Assembly (NCBI RefSeq): GCF_028621715.1
Contig: NZ_CP117466.1
Coordinates: 2,058,501-2,122,500, forward strand
Length of the DNA stretch: 64,000 bases
Source: Paracoccus marcusii
Lineage (GTDB): Bacteria > Pseudomonadota > Alphaproteobacteria > Rhodobacterales > Rhodobacteraceae
Direction of reading: 5' to 3'
A program made the translations under genes and the position numbers. Positions 1 to 8,406 of the stretch are shown here, one piece after another. Each line of letters opens with the position of its first letter. The first letter of the stretch is position 1. Below the pieces are notes generated by a model. The model was given only the letters and a program-made list of their open reading frames with translations. It was not told the origin of the DNA and made no database searches.

Positions 1-1
1 G

Positions 2-2017
2 AGCAAGGAGGACGCGCAGCGCGCCGTCGAGCAGGCCCTCGCGGGTCTCGGCGACGGGTTCGCCGGGATGATCCCCGGCCTCAATGCCCTCCGCAAGGAT
101 GGCGAAAGCACCACGGAGGCGCTGAACCGCCTGTCCACGTCGCTGACCGGCGTCAACGGCATCATGGACACACTGGGTCACCGCTTCCATGCCGTGGGTC
201 TTGCTGGTGCGGATGCGGCGTCCAAGATTGCCGAGGCGTTCGGCGGCCTGGACGCGATGGTGAGTGCCACGCAGCAGTACTACCAGGCGTTCTACACCGA
301 TGCCGAACGACTGGCCGTCACCACCCGCCAGACCTCGGCCGCGCTGGCGGAGCTGGGCATCGCCATGCCGCAGACCCGCCAGGAGTACCGCCGCATGATC
401 GCGTCCCTGGACCTGACCACGGAGGCGGGCCGCGAGGCCTATGCCGCGCTGATCGGCCTGTCGGGTGCCTTCGACCTGATCCTGCCGCAGATTTCGGGCT
501 TCACGCGGGAGATGACGGCACTGCAGGATCGGGTCGTCGCCTCGATCGGCACCGTCATCGGCGGCCTGTCCGAAGCGATCCGCCTGAACACGTCCGCCGC
601 GGCCGACTGGCGCAAGGCGGGTGACGGCATCCGCGACTACCTGGACAAGCTCCGGGGCACGGCCTCGGCACTGTTCAGCCCGCAGCAGGCGCGCGCCTAC
701 AACCAGGCGCTCTACCAGCGCACCTTGAGGCAGGCGAACAGCGGCGATGTGGAGGCGGCGGGTCGTCTGCCCGGCGTGGCCGACAGCTACTTGTCCAGCG
801 TCAACGACATGGCACGGTCCAGGACCGAGGCCGCGCTGGCACAGGCCCGCGTGGCCGTGGCGCTAAGCAAGGTCGCGGTCAGGACCGATACCACCGCGAC
901 GGCGCTGGAACGGGTCGCGGCGCTGCAGCAGCGGCAGGTCGACATCCTGACCGGCGTGCAGAACTACCTGGCGGCAGGCAACAGCCTGACGCAGGCGGGG
1001 ATCACGCGCCTTCTGGGTCAGCTTGGCAGCCTGGACGATCGCATCGCGCTGCGGGCCGGCGATGCCCGCACCATCGTCGCGGGCGTCAGCGATGCCCTGG
1101 GCAATGCCAACGTCACGGCGTCGCTCACGGGCGCGGACGGGCTGCGCACCAGCATGGGTACGTTGCGCATGTCGCTGGTGGATCTCCGTCAGGCCATCGC
1201 GGCCGAGACGGCGCGGAGCGAACGGCAGCGCAAGGTCGCGGCCCTGAACACCTATGTCGGTGGCCTCACGGCCAATGCCGCGGGCAACCACTTCGTGGAC
1301 GATGCCGATCTCACGGCGATGTCTCGGGCCGCGGGGATCAACACGGCCGGGCTCAACACCAGCCAGATCCGCAATCGGCTGGCGTCCTTCGACGGCGGCG
1401 ACCTGCTGCGCGGGACGGTCTACGATCCCACGGGCAGCCTGGAGCGCAACTACCTGGAGAAGGAGCGGCTGAAGCAGGAGGTCAGCGGCATCTACGGCAC
1501 CATCCGGCAGATGATGACCCAGTACGGGGTGACCACGGCCAACCCGTTCGTGCTGAACGACAAGGGCGTGCGGTCCAACCCGCACACCGGGCACTTCTTC
1601 ATCAACGGGAGGCACATCACCGACCACAACCACCCGTTCTGGAACACCCTCTGGGGCTCGGGCGGGCTGTGGGCGCGGTTCACGTCCGCCGAGACGGCGC
1701 TGCGCAACACGCCGGGCTTCGCGACGGGCGGTACCCACCTCGGGGGCCTCCGTATCGTGGGCGAGAACGGTCCGGAACTGGAAGCCACCGGTCCGAGCCG
1801 CATCTTCAGCCACCGCCAGAGCCGCGCCATGCTGGACAACAGCGAGATGGTGCGGGAACTGCGCGCGGTCCGCGCTGAGCTCGCGGAGATGAAGGCGCAC
1901 GCCCGCGGCACGGCCGAGAGCACGAGGGACACGTTCAAGACGCTGCGGGAGATCAATTCCGTCGGCGTCGGGATCGACCCTGACCGGAACGTAGTCTCCG
2001 GTCTTGGCTTTGCGTGA
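2..2017 (+). CDS. Phage tail tape-measure protein, C-terminal part (cut by window edge)
   Basis: The reading frame is open to the left edge, so only the last 671 residues are seen; the ATG at 68 is internal. Tape-measure proteins fix tail length and are ejected during infection. The visible part is alanine-rich and largely helical, with long heptad-like stretches. Near the end (about nt 1711-1840) it has the Gly-rich stretch GFATGGTHLGGLRIVGENG followed by PELEATGPSRIFSH. This type of stretch closes many tape-measure proteins of phages from alphaproteobacteria. The last 100 residues look like a coiled coil (MVRELRAVRAELAEMKAHA). The gene ends 316 bases before the next coding start. I am fairly sure of the family from the C-terminal motif; the N-terminal domains cannot be seen. 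Confidence 0.8.
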   Translation, partial: SKEDAQRAVEQALAGLGDGFAGMIPGLNALRKDGESTTEALNRLSTSLTGVNGIMDTLGHRFHAVGLAGADAASKIAEAFGGLDAMVSATQQYYQAFYTDAERLAVTTRQTSAALAELGIAMPQTRQEYRRMIASLDLTTEAGREAYAALIGLSGAFDLILPQISGFTREMTALQDRVVASIGTVIGGLSEAIRLNTSAAADWRKAGDGIRDYLDKLRGTASALFSPQQARAYNQALYQRTLRQANSGDVEAAGRLPGVADSYLSSVNDMARSRTEAALAQARVAVALSKVAVRTDTTATALERVAALQQRQVDILTGVQNYLAAGNSLTQAGITRLLGQLGSLDDRIALRAGDARTIVAGVSDALGNANVTASLTGADGLRTSMGTLRMSLVDLRQAIAAETARSERQRKVAALNTYVGGLTANAAGNHFVDDADLTAMSRAAGINTAGLNTSQIRNRLASFDGGDLLRGTVYDPTGSLERNYLEKERLKQEVSGIYGTIRQMMTQYGVTTANPFVLNDKGVRSNPHTGHFFINGRHITDHNHPFWNTLWGSGGLWARFTSAETALRNTPGFATGGTHLGGLRIVGENGPELEATGPSRIFSHRQSRAMLDNSEMVRELRAVRAELAEMKAHARGTAESTRDTFKTLREINSVGVGIDPDRNVVSGLGFA

Positions 2018-2333
2018 CTTAGGTACCGTATTCTTCAGGCCGGCGTGCAAAGGCACTATAATCAGCGCGCATTGTTGTGTCTTAGTATGCGTATGGGCGC
2101 CAAAAAGGGCAGGGTGCCCTAACTAACGCACCCCGCTTGTAGCCGTCGCGTCGGCACTTTGTAGACAGTGTAGCGAATTTTGCCTTTGGATCGTTGGTTG
2201 GCTGGCGCGAAGAACACAGCGTAGGATCCCTCGTAGCAATACTTGATCTTGCAACGAGACTGAGTCTCGTTCACGGATTAAATCTTTGGCTAAACTTACG
2301 CTGCCATCGTATTCTTGAGAAGAAAGGTTTCAC
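2018..2333. other. Intergenic stretch after the tape-measure gene
   Basis: No convincing gene is present. The region falls in GC compared with the tape-measure gene and leads into the AT-rich SGNH gene. At 2106-2120 there is a perfect inverted repeat, AGGGCA-GGG-TGCCCT, and an alternative GGGTGC/GCACCC pairing at 2112-2133. Neither is followed by a T-run, so a terminator is only possible. The region probably holds the promoter of the gene at 2334, but no clear -35/-10 pair stands out. Confidence 0.4.
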
Positions 2334-3299
2334 GTGCCGGACAACCTTAAAGACCCTATCAAAATACCGTCCAGTATACGACAGGCAGAAAATGGGCGGC
2401 TTTTGCTTATCGGTGGAAATCACGGCGTGGCAAAAGTTTTCGCAAGTGATAGTCCGGGAGTCCCCGACAGTCGTGTTTCAGTGTTCCTAGATAACCATGA
2501 TCGGCGTATGAGTTGGACACGCACTCGTAATATAACCTATTCCCAGTGGGTGTTCCCAGATCCGATAGTATTTAAAGGTTCAATGCCACCGGGATCTGTT
2601 CGGTCAATATTTGAAGCATCGGTACCTCTACATATTCGCCCGTCAAATATCATGTACCCGCTTGATGTGATCGATGGACATTCTGATCGACAGAGCCTGA
2701 CGGACAGCCATTACAGTTTAGTTGGCAATATGCATCTTGCGGCTGAAGTCGCTCAAAAAACGCTATCGATAGATACCTCCACGGCACTGGACGTGCTTTG
2801 CTCTAGCCTTTTGCCGCTCGTATCTTACACCGGGGACCTCGGTGTGCAGTGCAATCCTCATGTATCAGAGCTTCGTGCCAAGCCACCACAGCTTGCAGGT
2901 ATCAGGACCGCTTCAAACGGCGTCCAAGCTGGAAACATGGGTATCATACAGCTCACAGTATCTGAAAATTCTATGACCGATCGTACACTGCTCATCTTCG
3001 GCGACTCATTCTTCCGAAGCCTCCTGCCAGAACTAGCGCGATATTGGAGAAGTATTGTATTTTTCCGGACTCAGTTTTTTCACGATGAAATGATTGAGGC
3101 GATCATGCCTGATGATATTTTGTGCGGACTAGCTGAGCGATACTTTCCTACAACCTCACCTGATTCTGAACGTCCACATTTTTTATCGTATCCGTTAATG
3201 ATGGGTCGGCGTACCTCCCCGGACGCTGAATTTCCGAAGCTTTGGAATGAACTTGTAGATTCTAAAGCGCTAGCCTCCATAATGTCATCGGAAAAATAA
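2334..3299 (+). CDS. SGNH-hydrolase/acyltransferase-like protein (AlgX/AlgJ-like), AT-rich insert in the tail operon
   Basis: This 321-residue protein starts at GTG 2334, six bases after an AGAAAGG ribosome-binding site. Two motifs fit the polysaccharide O-acetyltransferase AlgX/AlgJ fold in the correct order: an Asp-x-His in TDSHY (D124, H126), then GDSF (S225) about 100 residues later. In AlgX the catalytic triad has the same order and similar spacing. After GDSF comes a stretch (FFRTQFFHDEMIEAIMPDD) like the usual 'debate on who acts' helix of that family. No signal peptide is visible, unlike periplasmic AlgX/AlgJ, so the place and partner are unknown. Base and codon use are far more AT-rich than the flanking tail genes, and the gene has its own terminator. 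It looks like a later-acquired phage accessory gene. A role in acetylating or deacetylating a glycan is inferred. Confidence 0.55.
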   Translation: MPDNLKDPIKIPSSIRQAENGRLLLIGGNHGVAKVFASDSPGVPDSRVSVFLDNHDRRMSWTRTRNITYSQWVFPDPIVFKGSMPPGSVRSIFEASVPLHIRPSNIMYPLDVIDGHSDRQSLTDSHYSLVGNMHLAAEVAQKTLSIDTSTALDVLCSSLLPLVSYTGDLGVQCNPHVSELRAKPPQLAGIRTASNGVQAGNMGIIQLTVSENSMTDRTLLIFGDSFFRSLLPELARYWRSIVFFRTQFFHDEMIEAIMPDDILCGLAERYFPTTSPDSERPHFLSYPLMMGRRTSPDAEFPKLWNELVDSKALASIMSSEK

Positions 3300-3335
3300 A
3301 TTTTCTATTATCATTGATATCTTTCAATCTAATAT

Positions 3336-3364
3336 AAAGCCTCGCCATTCGGCGGGGCTTTTCG
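3336..3364 (+). terminator. Rho-independent terminator after the SGNH gene
   Basis: The sequence AAAGCCTCGCC-attc-GGCGGGGCTTTT forms a GC-rich hairpin followed by a T-run. It isolates the accessory gene from the tail genes downstream. Confidence 0.75.
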
Positions 3365-3403
3365 TAATAAAATAAATGATGCACTGAGAATATTTATTGC
3401 CGT

Positions 3404-4309
3404 ATGGGGGCTAATTTGAAAATCATCGAGCCGTACGACGTCACCCCCTCCATGATGCTGGCCAGCAATGTTCCGGAGACCGACCATCCCGCGTGGGTCT
3501 CCGGGACGAGCTACGAGAACGGCGCGCGGGTGATCCGGCAGAACGCCATCTGGGAAAGCATCCAGGCGGCCAATGTCGGGCATGACCCTCTCACGGACAT
3601 GGTGTCGGAGTGGTGGTTCCGGATCGGGGCCACCAACCGCTGGCGTGCCTTCGACAACCGGCTTGGCGGGGTCACCCGCCAGCCCGGCAACATCACCTAC
3701 ACGATCCGCCCGCCGCGGACCCTCAACAGCATCGCGTTCTTTGGACTCGATGCGCAGAGCGTCCGGATCAGGGTCACCACCCCGGGCGCCGTGCTGATCT
3801 ACGACCAGACCTTCCAGCTCGCCTCGCGCGATCAGGTGGGGACGTTCTGGGAGTACATCTACACGCCCTTCACGGTGCGGTCGGACCTGATCCTGACGGG
3901 TCTGTCGCTGCCGTCCGGGTCCTCGATCGAGATCACCGTGGCCTCGACTGGCTCGGCCGAGGTCGGCGAGATCATGATCGGCAACCAGATCGACATCGGC
4001 ATCTCGCTGATGGGATCGAGCCTGGGCATCGTGGACTATTCCAAGAAGGACCGGGACGAGTTCGGGGGCGTGTTCATCGTTCCGCGCCCGGTCAGCGAGA
4101 CCGTCCGGTTCCGCTTCTCGGTACCCTCCGGCGGGGAGGCCCGCGTGCAGCAGATCATCCGGCGGATTACGTCCAAGATCTGCGTCTTCTACGCCATCGA
4201 GGGCGAGGACCGTTTCGGGATGACCATTGCGGGCATCCTGCGCGACTACGACCTGACGATCGGCGCGGGCAAATCCTTCGGAACCATCGACGCGGAAAGC
4301 CTCGTCTAA
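3404..4309 (+). CDS. Conserved phage tail-tip protein, carbohydrate-binding-like N-terminus
   Basis: About 300 residues. Two starts compete: ATG 3404 has no ribosome-binding site, while in-frame TTG 3416 lies just behind GGGGG (3406-3410) and would give a product beginning MKIIEPYDVTP. The TTG start is more likely. The N-terminal region has a motif like chitinase-type carbohydrate-binding modules (PAWVSGTSYENGARVIRQN, then a W in IWESIQA), followed by a beta-rich body. Proteins beginning this way are common in the tail-tip regions of alphaproteobacterial phages, so a structural or adsorption role is inferred. GC content returns to that of the tape-measure gene. Confidence 0.6.
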   Translation: MGANLKIIEPYDVTPSMMLASNVPETDHPAWVSGTSYENGARVIRQNAIWESIQAANVGHDPLTDMVSEWWFRIGATNRWRAFDNRLGGVTRQPGNITYTIRPPRTLNSIAFFGLDAQSVRIRVTTPGAVLIYDQTFQLASRDQVGTFWEYIYTPFTVRSDLILTGLSLPSGSSIEITVASTGSAEVGEIMIGNQIDIGISLMGSSLGIVDYSKKDRDEFGGVFIVPRPVSETVRFRFSVPSGGEARVQQIIRRITSKICVFYAIEGEDRFGMTIAGILRDYDLTIGAGKSFGTIDAESLV

Positions 4310-4357
4310 AACCATCACCCATCATCTCAGGAGCGCCCGTCACCCGGGTGATTTAGC

Positions 4358-5059
4358 ATGGCAATTACCCCACCGCCCACGCCGCCGAACACCGGCAACC
4401 CTGCGCAGCTGGAGGAGCGGGCAGACGCCTTCTTCGGCTGGTTTCCAACGTTCGTCTCGGACTACAACGCCGACCTTCCCCTGCTGCGTGGAAAGACCTA
4501 CGCCGCCCGCGGCGGCACGGCGAACGCGATCACGCTGAACACCGGGGGCGTGGCGCTTGCGACGGGCATGCAGGTCCGGTGGCGGGCGGCGGCGGCGAAC
4601 TCCGGTCCGGTCACGATCAACGTTGACGGGCAGGGCGCGATCGAGGCGCGGACCATCACCAATGTCGCGCTGCCCGCCGGCTACATCCGCACCGATGCCG
4701 ACACGGTCGCGACCTATGACGGGACACGCTGGATCGTGGACCGCCAGATCGAGAACGGGATCAATGCCAATGGGGCGTTCCAGCGTACGGCAGATGGCAC
4801 GCTGCTGTGCTGGGGGTTCGGGACGAGCGGCACCTCGTCAGACACACCAGCGACCTTTCCTGCGGTCTTTATGGCGTCGAACGCTGCCAGCGAGATCATG
4901 GTCACGCTTGGGATCAACTCGACCACAACGGCTTTCGGCATGGCGACGCGCTTTACCGCGATGACCAACACCGGGTTAAGTTTCGCCGCCTTTCGGACAG
5001 ATACCCAAGCGCTCATCTCCGTGCGCGTCACCTTCATCGCCGTCGGCCGCTGGTACTGA
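4358..5059 (+). CDS. Phage tail fibre protein
   Basis: This 233-residue protein starts at ATG 4358. The N-terminus is proline-rich and resembles the linker of side-tail-fibre proteins (PPPTPPNTGNP, then a segment ending in FVSDYNAD). The middle has the repeated-strand pattern NAITLNTGGVALATGMQV and GPVTINVDGQGA typical of phage fibre domains. The C-terminus reads NGAFQRTADGTLLCWG and ends GRWY, a pattern like the trimeric C-terminal head of tail fibres. It would take part in host recognition. A short inverted repeat TCACCCGGGTGA precedes the start. Confidence 0.7.
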   Translation: MAITPPPTPPNTGNPAQLEERADAFFGWFPTFVSDYNADLPLLRGKTYAARGGTANAITLNTGGVALATGMQVRWRAAAANSGPVTINVDGQGAIEARTITNVALPAGYIRTDADTVATYDGTRWIVDRQIENGINANGAFQRTADGTLLCWGFGTSGTSSDTPATFPAVFMASNAASEIMVTLGINSTTTAFGMATRFTAMTNTGLSFAAFRTDTQALISVRVTFIAVGRWY

Positions 5060-5069
5060 GGATCACCCC

Positions 5070-5384
5070 ATGAAGATCATGTTTACCCCGCAGCTGCGGG
5101 CTGATGCCCTGTCGCTGTCCCTCGATGGTGACGTGCTGACCGTCAACGGCACCGCCTACGACTTCGGCCCGCTGGCCGAGGGTGGCACGCTGCCCCGCGA
5201 GGCTGTCGGCTGCCCGCTGCTGGCCTCCGACGTCACCCGTGTAGGCGGTCACATCATGCTAGCGCTGATCCTGCCCCACGGCAGCGACGCGCCCGAGGCG
5301 GCCCGGTTTCCCCAGCCCATCACCGTTACCCAGACCGGGCCGATCCCACTGCCAGTGACCTATGCCGAGGAGGCGCCCGAATGA
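5070..5384 (+). CDS. Small conserved phage protein of the tail-fibre region
   Basis: A 104-residue protein starting at ATG 5070, 10 bases after the fibre gene and behind a GAGGAT ribosome-binding site. The sequence is beta-rich and ends with a hydrophilic tail (PVTYAEEAPE). I recognise no catalytic motif. It overlaps the next gene by four bases (ATGA), so the two are probably translationally coupled. Its place between fibre and DUF4376-like genes suggests a fibre accessory or assembly role, which is inference. Confidence 0.6.
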   Translation: MKIMFTPQLRADALSLSLDGDVLTVNGTAYDFGPLAEGGTLPREAVGCPLLASDVTRVGGHIMLALILPHGSDAPEAARFPQPITVTQTGPIPLPVTYAEEAPE

Positions 5385-5758
5385 TCGACTGGAGCCAGGT
5401 CGTCACCGCCGCGCAGCAGCAGGAAACGGATCGCCAGGCGCTGCGCAATCTGATCGCGGCCCGCCGCCATGAGGCGATGTGCGCGGGGATCAGCATCGCG
5501 GGAATGTCGGTCGCAACCGACGACGTCAGCCAGACCCGTTTCGCCGGGGCCGCCGTCAGCGCCATGCTGGACCCCGACTATGCCGTCCGGTGGAAGACGG
5601 GCGACGGGTCGTTCCGGCTGCTGTCCGGTGCCGAAATCATCGGAATTGCCAGCGCCGTCCGGGCGCATGTGCAGGCTTGCTACGACCGCGAAGCCGATCT
5701 TCTGGCGGCACTGGACGCGGGCGAAGCCGTCGATCCGGAAGCAGGCTGGCCCGGCTAG
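5381..5758 (+). CDS. DUF4376-like phage protein
   Basis: 125 residues, starting in the ATGA overlap with the preceding gene. The helical pattern (QQQETDRQALRNLIAARRHE, then an AVRAHVQACYDREADLLAAL helix near the end) and the position after a tail-fibre gene match DUF4376-type proteins, which are frequent in phage tail-fibre modules. No catalytic residues are obvious. The usual guess for such proteins is fibre assembly or chaperone work, but the function is not established. Confidence 0.6.
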   Translation: MIDWSQVVTAAQQQETDRQALRNLIAARRHEAMCAGISIAGMSVATDDVSQTRFAGAAVSAMLDPDYAVRWKTGDGSFRLLSGAEIIGIASAVRAHVQACYDREADLLAALDAGEAVDPEAGWPG

Positions 5759-5821
5759 AGCAGCCCGCCCAGCCATCGCGACCAACCTCCCCTGCGAGGG
5801 GCACAATCACCGAGAGGGGCC

Positions 5822-8383
5822 ATGGCCAACATCATCAAGACCTCCGTCGGGGGGGCCGGTACGCGGCCCGTCACGGAGATCGTCCTGACCGCCACCAACG
5901 ACCTGACCTATGAGCCGGGGGCGGGGCACGTGCTGATCCTGCGCAACCCGACCGCGGCATCGATCGACTGCGTGCTGCGCGGCGCGGACAGCACGACCGT
6001 CAACTTCCCCGGCGCGCCGTTCATCTCCGTCGCCGGCGGCTACTCCACCCCCGTCCCGGCCGGTGCCGTCCGCGCCATCCCGCTCGACACCGTGGCCGCC
6101 TATCTGAAGGGCCCCGTGACTGTCACCGGTGCTGGCCTCGTCGCGGTGCTGATGCGCGCGGTGAACGGGCGTGGCGCCAGGTCCATCTTCAACGATCCTC
6201 CGGCGGCCGTGCCGGGCGATATCCCGGCTGCCGACCCGGCCATCGTGACCAGCCCCGTGATCACCGGCAGCGCGGTTGCAGGCGGCACGCTGTCGTCGAC
6301 GCTTGGAGCCGCCAGCGGAAATCCCGCGCCCAACGCGACGCGGCAATGGCTGGCTGACGGTGTGGCCATCGCTGGCGCAACCGGTGCTACGCTGGACACC
6401 ACGGGCCGTGCCGGCCAGTCCATCAGCCTGCGCGTGACCTGGTCAAACGGCATCGGAAGCCCGGCCGTCGCGACCTCCAATGCCATTACCATCGTGGCCG
6501 CTGCGACCGCCCCCGTTCCGTTCGCGGCAGGCGACTGGTCCCTCGCCACCGGTCTGGAGGCGAACCAGCTGGTCGTGAACATTGCATCGCTGCCGGCCAA
6601 TGGCGGGTCTCCGATCACCGCGATCCAGTACTCCGCCAATGGGGGCACGTGGACGGCGCTGCCTGGTGGCGCTGGAACCGGCCCCCGTACGCTGACCATG
6701 CCCGCGGCCGCCACGAGCTACTCGATCCGCCTGCGCGCCGTGAACGCAGTGGGCAACAGCACGCCTGGTGACACGAAGACGGCCACCAGCGGGGCGGCTG
6801 ATACGTCCGCACAGCGGGTCATCGTTCTGACGGACTACGCGGGTGACTGCGATGACGCGGCAGCGATGGCTATTGTGGCGCGTGCGCATGAGGAAGGTGA
6901 CATAAATCTGCTAGGTGTGGTCACAACCTCAACGGTCTCTACATCAGCGCCAGGTCTTCGCGGCAATCTTGACGCTTACAGGTTACAGTCCATTCCAGTC
7001 TACGCCTACCAAGGCGCTGTCGGAACGTACAACGACCGATACAGCATTCAGATGCGTGACGAGTTCGGCGTTCCCGGCCAGACACGAACTGCATACCAGG
7101 ACGACGTCGCCGGGTTGCGGACGATGCTCGCGGCAGCGCCGAGCGCCTCGGTCAAGCTGATTGACATCGGCGCGCCTATCTCGACTGCTCGCTTGCTAGC
7201 CAGTCCTGCCGATGGCATCTCACCTCTTACCGGCGCAGAGCTTGTAGCGGCAAAGGTCGTAGGCTTGTGGGCCATGGCGGGCAATTTCCCGACCGGCGTG
7301 TCCGAGTACAACATGAACCGCGACGTGGCCTCGTCGCAGGCTGTGTACAGCAGCTGGCCCACGCCCATCTATGCGCACGGCGGGGAGGTTGGGGCTACGA
7401 TTTTCACTGGACCAGCCCCGAGCACGGTTTACGGCGATGATCCGGTCAAGACGGCCTTTGATGCGTTCCAGAACATCTATGGCGGTACGCTGCAGAGTGG
7501 CCGCCGCCAATCATGGGACCCGGCGACGGTCCATCACGCCATCTATGGCAATCAGGCCCTCTACACCCTGTCCGCAGCCGGAACGATTGCGATCGACGGC
7601 ACGGGTGTCAGCACCTGGACGGTAAACGCCAGCGGCAATCGGTTCTATGTCACCAAGACTGCGTCCGACGCGGCAATTGCCGCGGCAATGCAGGCTCTGA
7701 TTGACGACTACGCTGTCATTGCCCCGCCGGGGCCATCCAATGCCGTGAACCGGTTCTTTGATCTGAACGAGGGCAATGGATCACCCACACAGCGTGGCGG
7801 CACTCTCGCAATGACCCGCGCCAGCGGCGCGACGTGGCGAACTGACCCTGTTGGTATCGCCCATAGCGGCACGACCAGCCACATGATCCTGCCGGGCGCA
7901 GGACTGAACGCTGATGACTTGCTGATCGGGGCCGTGTTCCGCCTGGACAGGATCACCGGGACACAAGCACTAGCTGCCCTGCGTGTAGGGGTGACCAACC
8001 AGTACCAGTTTCGGGCTAATGCCGCAGCGCTGGAGGCTGTCGTTTTTACCGGCAATGCAAATACGGCAACGATCCTCGCGTCTCCAAGCCTTCTGGTCAT
8101 AGGCGATTGGGCTATGGCCGTGGTTCGCATGGGTGATATGGCCACGACCCTCCGCCTGAACGGGGTGGAGGTCGCATCCGCCTCACACCCTGTTCGGAAC
8201 AAGGCTACGCCTGATGCCGGGGTTGCCATCGCAGGCCGGTACACCGGCTCGGCCTACACCGATTTGCTAGACGGCGACATGATCGGCTTCGGATACGCGA
8301 CAAACGCCGCCTTGACCGACATTGCCGGGTTCGAGGCCGAGCTCCGAGCCATCGCCTTAGCCAAAGGCATCACCCTCTCCTGA
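5822..8383 (+). CDS. Multidomain tail protein with Ig-like, Fn3-like, nucleoside hydrolase-like and lectin-like domains
   Basis: 853 residues, ATG 5822 behind GAGAGGGG. Residues 1-115 are a beta-rich phage virion-type domain. Residues 140-225 look Ig-like (TRQWLADGVAIAGATG), and 230-322 Fn3-like. Residues 331-635 resemble inosine-uridine nucleoside hydrolases: an N-terminal Asp cluster (D338, D342, D344, D345 in LTDYAGDCDDAA), the middle motif AMAGNFPTGVSEYN with D500, and WDPATVHHAI with D566, matching the usual last metal-binding Asp. All metal ligands of that family seem present. Residues 640-853 look like a concanavalin-type lectin domain. Codon use is more AT-rich over about 6900-7550, inside the hydrolase domain, which suggests a mosaic origin. 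A tail fibre or tip enzyme acting on a ribosyl or glycosyl bond is possible; the substrate cannot be told. Confidence 0.7.
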   Translation: MANIIKTSVGGAGTRPVTEIVLTATNDLTYEPGAGHVLILRNPTAASIDCVLRGADSTTVNFPGAPFISVAGGYSTPVPAGAVRAIPLDTVAAYLKGPVTVTGAGLVAVLMRAVNGRGARSIFNDPPAAVPGDIPAADPAIVTSPVITGSAVAGGTLSSTLGAASGNPAPNATRQWLADGVAIAGATGATLDTTGRAGQSISLRVTWSNGIGSPAVATSNAITIVAAATAPVPFAAGDWSLATGLEANQLVVNIASLPANGGSPITAIQYSANGGTWTALPGGAGTGPRTLTMPAAATSYSIRLRAVNAVGNSTPGDTKTATSGAADTSAQRVIVLTDYAGDCDDAAAMAIVARAHEEGDINLLGVVTTSTVSTSAPGLRGNLDAYRLQSIPVYAYQGAVGTYNDRYSIQMRDEFGVPGQTRTAYQDDVAGLRTMLAAAPSASVKLIDIGAPISTARLLASPADGISPLTGAELVAAKVVGLWAMAGNFPTGVSEYNMNRDVASSQAVYSSWPTPIYAHGGEVGATIFTGPAPSTVYGDDPVKTAFDAFQNIYGGTLQSGRRQSWDPATVHHAIYGNQALYTLSAAGTIAIDGTGVSTWTVNASGNRFYVTKTASDAAIAAAMQALIDDYAVIAPPGPSNAVNRFFDLNEGNGSPTQRGGTLAMTRASGATWRTDPVGIAHSGTTSHMILPGAGLNADDLLIGAVFRLDRITGTQALAALRVGVTNQYQFRANAAALEAVVFTGNANTATILASPSLLVIGDWAMAVVRMGDMATTLRLNGVEVASASHPVRNKATPDAGVAIAGRYTGSAYTDLLDGDMIGFGYATNAALTDIAGFEAELRAIALAKGITLS

Positions 8384-8406
8384 AAACCGTCCAGAAAGGA
8401 CATTTC

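Noticed and set aside
863..2056. 397-codon minus-strand ORF opposite the tape-measure gene
   Set aside because: It is a shadow of the GC-rich plus-strand frame: Arg/Pro/Ala-rich with no motif or ribosome-binding site.
2106..2133. Hairpins after the tape-measure gene as a terminator
   Set aside because: No T-run follows either pairing.
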